DNA of 12,600 bases from the NCBI GenBank assembly GCA_030840515.1, contig JAVEEJ010000208.1, positions 1 to 12,600 on the forward strand, in the 5' to 3' direction. The number at the start of each line of letters is the position of its first letter. Position 1 is the stretch's first letter. This document shows positions 1 to 4,091 of the stretch, in pieces. The stretch is from Frankiaceae bacterium. GTDB lineage: Bacteria; Actinomycetota; Actinomycetes; JAVEEJ01. Made by a program: the position numbers and the translations under genes. Below the pieces are notes generated by a model. The model was not told the DNA's origin. It saw only the letters and a program-made list of their open reading frames with translations, and did not search any database.

Positions 1-64
1 CCCGCCGATGGACTGGTACTTCAAGCGGTCCCAACGACGACGAAGCCAGCCCCGCGCGGCCTGA
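1..64 (+). CDS. C-terminal fragment of an unidentified protein
   Basis: Reading from base 2, a frame runs off the left edge and stops at TGA 62-64. It ends in an aromatic stretch (Asp-Trp-Tyr-Phe-Lys) and a very basic tail rich in Arg, Gln and Ser. Most of its 20 visible codons end in G or C, as in the real genes of this window, while the other open frame here (stopping at 79-81) does not show that bias. A long inverted repeat begins 5 nt after the stop, as expected at a gene end. The basic tail would suit the cytoplasmic end of a membrane protein, but too little is visible to assign a family. This call rests on codon bias and context only. Confidence 0.4.
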   Translation, partial: PPMDWYFKRSQRRRSQPRAA

Positions 65-69
65 CCGCC

Positions 70-147
70 GGGGCGCAGTGACTGACCTTCATCACCGGCA
101 CCACGCGCGTTAGCTCTCTCTGACGTCGTGCCGGTCAGTCACGCCCC
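70..147. terminator. Long imperfect inverted repeat between converging genes, possible terminator
   Basis: Bases 78-87 (GTGACTGACC) are exactly complementary to 133-142. The outer pair GGGGC 70-74 / GCCCC 143-147 extends the stem across a 3-nt bulge, and an inner pair GGCAC 97-101 / GTGCC 128-132 can form inside it. It lies between a plus-strand gene end (64) and the 3' end of the minus-strand cupin gene (218), so it could end transcription from both sides. There is no T-tract and the loop is long, so a terminator role is inferred. Confidence 0.4.
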
Positions 148-217
148 AGGCGCATACATCACACCTATTGAGGCGCTGGCCAAGGACCCGGAACTCGTTG
201 CCGGGCCGGAACGGAGA

Positions 218-601
218 TCAGGTCGCGTCTGGTCCGTCGACGTTGAACACTGTCTCGCCGGTCCCCGCCCTGACGACGACCACCGTGGCCTCGGCGGAGG
301 ACGGGTTCCCTTCGCGGTGCACAGTGTGTGGCGGGACGAAGACGAAGTCCCCCGGCTGCGCCTCGACCATGTCCTGACCTCCAGGTCCGGACTCCAAGCG
401 CAAGGCTCCCGAGACGACGTAGATGTGGCTTTCGTAGTCCCCGTGGTGATGCCATCCGGACACCACCCCGGCCTCGGTGGTGACGTGGCCGGCCCAACTG
501 CGATCGGTGCTGGCGGCCTGTTCTCGGCGTACACCGGGAGTCATCTGTCCCTCGCGACGATCATCAGGTCGGATCAGCTTCACCTGCTCGACGGCGCCCA
601 T
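218..601 (-). CDS. Small single-domain cupin protein
   Basis: A 127-residue protein consisting essentially of one cupin barrel. Cupin motif 1 is clear around residues 49-65 (Gly-Trp-His-His-His, then Glu57, ending Gly65), and motif 2 around 84-99 (Gly84, Pro90, His95, Asn99). His51, His53, Glu57 and His95 are the likely metal ligands. This is the arrangement of Cupin_2 proteins, which bind a divalent metal and act as small dioxygenases, isomerases or ligand sensors; the substrate cannot be told. No signal peptide or membrane segment is seen, so it is probably cytosolic. The start is ATG 601 with AGGGGA just upstream, although the spacing is short; GTG 583 or ATG 544 are alternatives. It lies 91 nt downstream of the anti-sigma gene on the same strand, so it may be co-transcribed with the sigma pair or be a target of it. 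The family call is firm, the function unknown. Confidence 0.78.
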   Translation of the reverse strand: MGAVEQVKLIRPDDRREGQMTPGVRREQAASTDRSWAGHVTTEAGVVSGWHHHGDYESHIYVVSGALRLESGPGGQDMVEAQPGDFVFVPPHTVHREGNPSSAEATVVVVRAGTGETVFNVDGPDAT

Positions 602-692
602 GAGTCCCCTGACTGCCCTTGCGGAGCACAAAAGTTCCAGGTTGTTCCCGGCCGCACAGGGTGTCAGGACCCGGCACTCAAGGGCAACGTTG

Positions 693-1112
693 CTATGTGC
701 CCTTACGGCCGCGGCGGCTGAGCACTGCGCGGCCGCCCTTGAGGGCAGCCCAGCCCACACCGGTCGAGGCGATGAGGCCCGCGGCGACGAATGCGGCAGA
801 CATGCCGGGACGGGCGCCGGACAGGGCGCCGCGCGCTGGTACGGCGGCCTTGCCGCGCAACCCCTTGTGGGAAGTGGTGGCCAGCAGCTCGTCGAGCAGA
901 CCCTCGGGCGGGGCGATGGTCGACCCCCGCATCGCCTGCAATCCCGCGTGCACGCTCTGCTGCCGGGCCAAAGCGTCGGCGCAGTCGGGGCACCGGTCCA
1001 CGTGCTTGCGCACCGCGCGCTCACCCAGGCCGTGCAGCTCGCCGGCCATGAGCGCGGGAAGCTGTGCCTGGGTCTCCCGGCACAACCAGCTCTTGGCGGG
1101 CTGCTCGCTCAT
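693..1112 (-). CDS. Zinc-binding (ZAS-type) membrane anti-sigma factor
   Basis: A 139-residue protein with an N-terminal putative zinc-finger anti-sigma domain: Cys11, then His37-x3-Cys41-x2-Cys44, the HxxxCxxC signature of ZAS proteins. One hydrophobic segment at about residues 104-124 should span the membrane, leaving only a short basic C-terminal tail of about 15 residues. Known members hold their ECF sigma factor inactive at the membrane until a signal releases it. The ATG at 1112 overlaps the stop of the sigma gene (ATGA, 4 nt) and is preceded by a G-rich Shine-Dalgarno sequence (GGGGGAGGG), so the two are probably translationally coupled at fixed stoichiometry. With almost no extracytoplasmic sensor, the signal may be sensed by the zinc site itself (redox) or through partners; that is inference. 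Confidence 0.87.
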   Translation of the reverse strand: MSEQPAKSWLCRETQAQLPALMAGELHGLGERAVRKHVDRCPDCADALARQQSVHAGLQAMRGSTIAPPEGLLDELLATTSHKGLRGKAAVPARGALSGARPGMSAAFVAAGLIASTGVGWAALKGGRAVLSRRGRKGT

Positions 1113-1705
1113 GCGCCCTCCCCCGCGACGGAGGCGCCTGGCTCGATCAGGGCGCGCAGCTTCTGGTGGGCGCGGTGCAGCCGCACCTTCACCAGGTTCT
1201 CGCTGATGCCGAGCAGCTCGGCCACCTCCTTGCCGGACAGCCCCTCGATGTCGCGCAGCACCACCACCGTACGTGCGTCCTCCGGCAGCTTCGCCAGCGC
1301 GAGCTCGGCCCGGGCCGCGAGGTCGTGCCGCTCGCTGACCTCCGCCGGACCGGCCTCATCGGAGCCGATCAGCTCGATGCGCATGTCGTCGGGTGAGGCG
1401 AAGGAGGAGGCGCCGGGAACGGCGCCGACCGACCGCGCCCGCGACCGCTTGCGGATGGTGGACAGGCAGGTGTTCACCGTGACGCGGTGCAGCCATGTGG
1501 TGAAGGCCGCATCCCCGCGGAAGCCGACGATGGAGCGGACCACCTTCACGAAGACCTCTTGGGTGGCGTCCGCCGCCTCGTGCGGGTCGGCCAGCATGCG
1601 ACGGCACAGTGCGTAGACGTCGGTGTAGGTCGCGCGGACCAGGTCGTCGAGCGCGCCCGGCTCTCCGCGCTGACAGGCGCGGACGAGCGCGGGATCAACC
1701 TGCAT
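1109..1705 (-). CDS. ECF-family RNA polymerase sigma factor
   Basis: A 198-residue sigma-70 factor of the extracytoplasmic function type, with only regions 2 and 4. Region 2 spans about residues 22-88 and includes the DATQEVFVKV core-binding stretch and the WLHRVTVN promoter-melting segment. A flexible linker covers about 89-130. Region 4 spans about 135-185, with LPEDARTVVVLRDIEGLSGKE followed in the same helix-turn-helix by EVAELLGISENLVKVRLHRA. Length is normal for the class. The start is ATG 1705, with a strong GGAGGAGG Shine-Dalgarno about 9 nt upstream. It is coupled to the anti-sigma gene by a 4-nt overlap and diverges from a small membrane-protein gene. I could not identify an autoregulatory GGAAC-type -35 element in its own upstream region. 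The specific ECF group and stimulus are not determined. Confidence 0.94.
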   Translation of the reverse strand: MQVDPALVRACQRGEPGALDDLVRATYTDVYALCRRMLADPHEAADATQEVFVKVVRSIVGFRGDAAFTTWLHRVTVNTCLSTIRKRSRARSVGAVPGASSFASPDDMRIELIGSDEAGPAEVSERHDLAARAELALAKLPEDARTVVVLRDIEGLSGKEVAELLGISENLVKVRLHRAHQKLRALIEPGASVAGEGA

Positions 1706-1766
1706 CGGCTCACACCTCCTCCGACTCCGCGGCCTCGCCCCGGTTACGTCGTACCCGCTCCCGACC

Positions 1767-1808
1767 TGTCAGTGCGTCACGGTGCCCCAACACCACCACA
1801 CACTGACA
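1767..1808. repeat. 8-bp inverted repeat in the divergent promoter region
   Basis: TGTCAGTG (1767-1774) and CACTGACA (1801-1808) are exact inverted copies separated by 26 bp, so their centres are 34 bp apart, roughly three helical turns. They lie between the divergent sigma and membrane-protein genes. They could be paired operator half-sites for a dimeric regulator. The right arm also overlaps a possible -35 element for the plus-strand gene. Chance occurrence cannot be excluded. Confidence 0.35.
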
Positions 1809-1832
1809 ACTCGAAGAACACGGCTGTAACCA
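1803..1832 (+). promoter_or_regulatory. Possible sigma-A-type promoter of the small membrane-protein gene
   Basis: CTGACA (1803-1808) resembles a TTGACA -35 box, and TAACCA (1827-1832) partly matches a TANNNT -10 box, with 18 bp between them. Transcription would begin near 1840, giving a leader of about 85 nt that contains the three hairpins described next. The -10 box lacks the usual final T, so this is a weak prediction. Confidence 0.25.
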
Positions 1833-1857
1833 ACTGTGCCCCCCCGGAGTCGAACCT

Positions 1858-1923
1858 GGGTGAGCGGCACGCCGTGCCACTCACCCGCACCGGTCACGGT
1901 GCCCGATTGCCTCAGGAGGCAGT
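1858..1923 (+). promoter_or_regulatory. Structured 5' leader: three consecutive hairpins, the last enclosing the Shine-Dalgarno
   Basis: Three hairpins follow one another directly before the ATG at 1925. Hairpin 1 (1858-1886) has arms of 7 and 5 bp split by one C/A mismatch, with a GCC loop; the same DNA on the minus strand pairs throughout with one G-U. Hairpin 2 (1887-1902) is a perfect 6-bp stem with a GTCA loop. Hairpin 3 (1906-1923) is a 7-bp stem (one U-G) with loop CAGG, and the ribosome-binding site AGGAGG (1914-1919) lies in its loop and 3' arm, so it would be hidden when folded. GTGCC occurs at both 1874-1878 and 1899-1903, so GGCAC at 1866-1870 could pair with either, offering an alternative fold. 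This is the layout of a translational control element; no known riboswitch class is recognised. Confidence 0.5.
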
Positions 1924-1924
1924 C

Positions 1925-2236
1925 ATGTACGCGTTCGTCGTCCTCGTGTCGCTCTCGCTGGCACTCGCCGTCGTGGGTGAGCTGCTCGACGAGCTGCTCC
2001 CCGTCAAGGTTCCGTCGGCCCTCAAGACCACGGGCACCGTCCTCATCGCCATGGGCGTCGCCTGGGGCCTGGACTACTCGGTGTTCACCGCGTTCCACCA
2101 GGACCTGCGTGAGCAGTGGATGAACCCGGTCGCCACCGGTGTCGTCCTCGTCGCCTTCGGCGAGCTGGTCCGCGCTGTTGCTGGTGGGCTGGGCATCTCG
2201 CTCCGGCTCGGCGGCGGCCGCGAGGCACACGCCTAG
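1925..2236 (+). CDS. Small three-helix membrane protein of unknown function
   Basis: A 103-residue hydrophobic protein with likely membrane helices at about residues 2-20, 33-50 and 67-87, and a short Arg/Gly-rich C-terminal tail. The first loop is acidic and leucine-rich (Glu-Leu-Leu-Asp-Glu-Leu-Leu), and the second loop is amphipathic (around His58-Glu63). No catalytic motif is seen and I do not recognise the family; it looks like one of the conserved small actinobacterial membrane proteins. The start is set by AGGAGG 5 nt before ATG 1925. The same frame stays open far upstream, but that stretch lies opposite the sigma gene and is not coding. It is transcribed away from the ECF sigma gene, so regulation by that sigma factor is possible but not shown. 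A strong terminator begins 20 nt after its stop codon. Confidence 0.85.
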   Translation: MYAFVVLVSLSLALAVVGELLDELLPVKVPSALKTTGTVLIAMGVAWGLDYSVFTAFHQDLREQWMNPVATGVVLVAFGELVRAVAGGLGISLRLGGGREAHA

Positions 2237-2256
2237 TCCTCAGCGCTGCTGAGACT

Positions 2257-2294
2257 CAGTGGCCCGTCACCCCGCACCGGGTGGCGGGCCACTG
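2257..2294 (+). terminator. Strong GC-rich hairpin terminator after the membrane-protein gene
   Basis: Bases 2257-2272 pair with 2279-2294 over 16 bp (one U-G wobble in plus-strand RNA), with the 6-nt loop CGCACC. No T-tract follows, as is common in actinobacterial terminators. It sits between the converging membrane-protein gene (stop at 2236) and GNAT gene (stop at 2311). The fit is better for plus-strand RNA, because the minus strand has an A/C mismatch at the wobble position. Confidence 0.8.
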
Positions 2295-2310
2295 TCATGG
2301 CCGACGGCGG

Positions 2311-2724
2311 TCATGCCCTGAGGAACATCGTGTGATGCAGCCCGCCGTGCGGCATGGAGTAGGGCTCCGGCTCCTCGGCAGCAAAGCCCAGCCGCTCCCA
2401 GAAGCCGACGGCCGAGATCCGCGCGGTGCACCAGAACGACTCGGCGCCCGACTCCACCATCACGGAACGCACGACTGACTCCCCGAGGTGCGACCCCTGC
2501 CGTTCGGGATGCACGGCCACTCCCCTGATGCGCCAAGCACCTGGCTCACCCTCGCGAGGAGCCGGGAAGGCCGTGGCACAGGCGACGACATCGGGATCGA
2601 GTACGACGACGTGCAGCGCGGCCTCGTCCTCATCGAATCGCGCACTGTCCAGCGGACCGCCGTCACGCAGCACGCGCGCGCGCAGCGGCAGCACCTCGTC
2701 AACAGAGGCCGCCCTGATCAACAC
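2311..2724 (-). CDS. GNAT-family N-acetyltransferase
   Basis: From GTG 2724 this is a 137-residue single-domain GCN5-type acetyltransferase, beginning LIRAASVDEVLPLR as is typical of the family. A beta-strand pair with an Asp-rich turn leads to the acetyl-CoA-binding region (RIRGVAVHPERQGSHLGESV, about residues 59-78, a variant of the Q/RxxGxG/A loop in which Ser-His replaces the usual Gly-hydrophobic step). A late Gly-Phe-x-Glu-Arg-Leu-Gly-Phe motif follows, then a His-rich end. Such proteins move an acetyl group from acetyl-CoA to small molecules or proteins; the acceptor is unknown. GTG 2724 has GAGGT 7 nt upstream, which lies in the last unit of the 15-bp repeat array. The frame is open to ATG 2832 inside dgt, which would add 36 residues, mostly Val-Glu-Val-Asp-Ala/Ala-Gly-Ala repeats; I regard that start as less likely. 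It probably shares a transcript with dgt. Confidence 0.78.
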   Translation of the reverse strand: MLIRAASVDEVLPLRARVLRDGGPLDSARFDEDEAALHVVVLDPDVVACATAFPAPREGEPGAWRIRGVAVHPERQGSHLGESVVRSVMVESGAESFWCTARISAVGFWERLGFAAEEPEPYSMPHGGLHHTMFLRA

Positions 2725-2725
2725 C

Positions 2726-2800
2726 GCGTCGACCTCAACAGCGTCGACCTCAACAGCACCGGCCTCAACAGCGTCGACCTCAACAGCACCGGCCTCAACA
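2726..2800. repeat. Array of five 15-bp tandem repeats at the dgt/GNAT junction
   Basis: Five contiguous 15-bp units occur in the order A-A-B-A-B on the plus strand: A is GCGTCGACCTCAACA (2726-2740, 2741-2755, 2771-2785) and B is GCACCGGCCTCAACA (2756-2770, 2786-2800). Every copy is identical to its type. On the minus strand each unit carries TTGAGG, which supplies both a TGA in the dgt frame (the dgt stop falls in the first unit met) and a Shine-Dalgarno-like GAGG. The 15-bp length keeps the GNAT frame open. This looks like recent slippage expansion and may vary between strains. Confidence 0.95.
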
Positions 2801-4000
2801 CAGCCGCGCCGCCCAGGCCCTCGCCGAAACATCGGTCAACGCGGCCACCTGGTCAACCACCGCACGCGTGCGACCGGCGTCGTCACCGGCTGCGGCGTGG
2901 AGCTCACGATGCGCGGGGTCCAGCGCCTCGGGCCGTCGCTGCAGCGCATCGACGAGGGAGAGCAACAGCTCGCGCTCGCCGGCCTGGCGCACAAGCGCCG
3001 TCTCCTGGTCCATCACGTAGTAGGCAGTGATCGCCTTGAGGAGCGCGCACTCGGCACGCGCGCGTTCCGGGACCTCGAACGTCGCGCCGTAGCGCACCAG
3101 CGGACCGGGGCCCCAACGCTGCACGGTCGCCCCCAGGGCAGCGGCACACAGCCGGGCGATGAGCTCGCTGGTCATCCGCTTGAGCGCGACCTGCGCTGAC
3201 GCGGTGCCGTCGTACTCGCCCATCCACCAGTCCTCGCGCTCGAGCTCGCGGAGCGACTCCTCGAGCAGACCGCGATCGGCGGACGTGTACGACGCCCCTC
3301 GCGTGACCACCGCGTCGTGGTCGAGCCGGTGGAGGTTGACGTGGCCCGCGTGCACGGCGTCCTCGAGGTCATGCACGGAGTAGGCGACGTCGTCACTCCA
3401 ATCCATCACCTGCGCCTCGAGGCACTGTCGGCGCTCCGGGGCGGCCTCGCGGACCCAGGCGAAGACGTCGGCGTCGTCGTCGTACGCACCCCACTTCTCC
3501 TGATCTCCCGGCGTCCTCGTCCACGGGTACTTGGTCGCGGCGTCGAGGGTGGCCCGGGTGAGGTTGAGGCCAGCGCTGCGGCCATCGACGATGACCTTGG
3601 TCTCAAGGCGGGTCAGCAGCCGGAAGCTCTGAGCGTTGCCCTCGAAACCGCCGCAGGCCGCGGCCGCCTCGTCCAGCGCCGTCTCCCCGTTGTGGCCGAA
3701 GGGAGGGTGGCCGAGGTCGTGCGCCAGGCAGGCCGTGTCGACGAGGTCGGCGTCGGCTCCGAGCGCGGCTCCGAGCTCACGCCCGACCTGCGCGCACTCG
3801 AGGGAGTGCGTGAGGCGGGTACGCGGGAAGTCGTCAACACCGGGTCCGACGACCTGCGTCTTGCCGGCGAGACGTCGCAGCGCGCTGGAGTGCAATACCC
3901 GGGCCCGGTCGCGTTGGAAGGCGCTGCGCTCCACGCCGGCTTGCTTCGGGGGCTCGGCCACGCGACGGGCGCGGGAGGCGTCGTCATAGCCGGATGTCAC
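2795..4000 (-). CDS. dgt: Deoxyguanosinetriphosphate triphosphohydrolase-like protein (HD domain dNTPase)
   Basis: A 401-residue cytosolic enzyme of the dGTPase/HD superfamily, which splits dNTPs into deoxynucleoside and triphosphate and so trims the nucleotide pool. The N-terminal signature RDRARVLHSSALRRLAGKTQ is at about residues 30-49. The HD metal ligands are His65 (in RTRLTHSLE), His94-Asp95 (in AHDLGHPPFGHNGE, about 93-106) and an Asp at 203/204 (in DWSDDVAYSVHDLED). Length matches the shorter, actinobacterial-type Dgt. I chose GTG 4000 because a TAGCCT -10 box ends exactly 7 nt before it, which implies a leaderless mRNA. GTG 4021 would add seven residues and lacks a Shine-Dalgarno. 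A strong terminator just upstream cuts it off from the surface-protein gene, so it needs its own promoter. Its stop codon lies in the 15-bp repeat array, and the final residues (Arg-Leu-Cys) may have been shaped by the repeat. Confidence 0.94.
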   Translation of the reverse strand: MTSGYDDASRARRVAEPPKQAGVERSAFQRDRARVLHSSALRRLAGKTQVVGPGVDDFPRTRLTHSLECAQVGRELGAALGADADLVDTACLAHDLGHPPFGHNGETALDEAAAACGGFEGNAQSFRLLTRLETKVIVDGRSAGLNLTRATLDAATKYPWTRTPGDQEKWGAYDDDADVFAWVREAAPERRQCLEAQVMDWSDDVAYSVHDLEDAVHAGHVNLHRLDHDAVVTRGASYTSADRGLLEESLRELEREDWWMGEYDGTASAQVALKRMTSELIARLCAAALGATVQRWGPGPLVRYGATFEVPERARAECALLKAITAYYVMDQETALVRQAGERELLLSLVDALQRRPEALDPAHRELHAAAGDDAGRTRAVVDQVAALTDVSARAWAARLC

Positions 4001-4007
4001 TCGCCGC

Positions 4008-4013
4008 AGGCTA
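4008..4013 (-). promoter_or_regulatory. Predicted -10 box of a leaderless dgt transcript
   Basis: On the minus strand TAGCCT matches the actinobacterial TANNNT -10 consensus and is followed by exactly 7 nt and then GTG 4000. Transcription would therefore begin at the start codon. No clear -35 box is visible. The site lies in the short gap between the upstream terminator (ending at 4037) and dgt. The ppdK gene shows the same arrangement. Confidence 0.45.
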
Positions 4014-4036
4014 GTGAACACGCCTGACGCCAGACG

Positions 4037-4074
4037 CCGAAGGGGCCCTCCACCGCGGTGGAAGGCCCCTTCGG
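4037..4074 (-). terminator. Strong hairpin terminator after the Asp-box surface-protein gene
   Basis: Bases 4037-4054 pair with 4057-4074 over 18 positions. The only non-Watson-Crick pair is a G-U when read as minus-strand RNA (a C/A mismatch on the plus strand), so the hairpin fits minus-strand transcription. It begins 17 nt after the stop of the exported protein gene (4092) and lies just ahead of dgt, separating the two genes. Confidence 0.87.
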
Positions 4075-4091
4075 GCCGGGGATCGCGAGTG

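Noticed and set aside
602..692. Possible terminator between the anti-sigma and cupin genes (GCCCTTG 615-621 / CAAGGGC 679-685).
   Set aside because: A 7-bp stem with a 57-nt loop is too weak to call.
477..1616. A 379-codon open frame on the plus strand.
   Set aside because: It runs antisense to the sigma and anti-sigma genes, which have clear family motifs, Shine-Dalgarno sites and a coupled overlap. It has no recognisable domain and is a GC-driven shadow.
1843..1860. T-arm-like sequence GGTTCGACTCC on the minus strand, next to a long hairpin, suggesting a tRNA or a tRNA-derived attachment site.
   Set aside because: The T-stem has a mismatch, no CCA end follows, and no complementary acceptor strand, D-arm or anticodon arm can be placed at the expected distances. 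The neighbouring hairpin does not fit a tRNA.
2726..2800. Possible CRISPR array.
   Set aside because: The 15-bp units are directly contiguous with no spacers, and no cas gene is present. It is a tandem repeat.
2725..2832. ATG 2832 as the GNAT start.
   Set aside because: It lies inside dgt, its nearest AGGTGG is 12 nt away, and it adds only low-complexity repeat residues before the normal start of the fold. It is kept as an alternative in the GNAT entry, not adopted.
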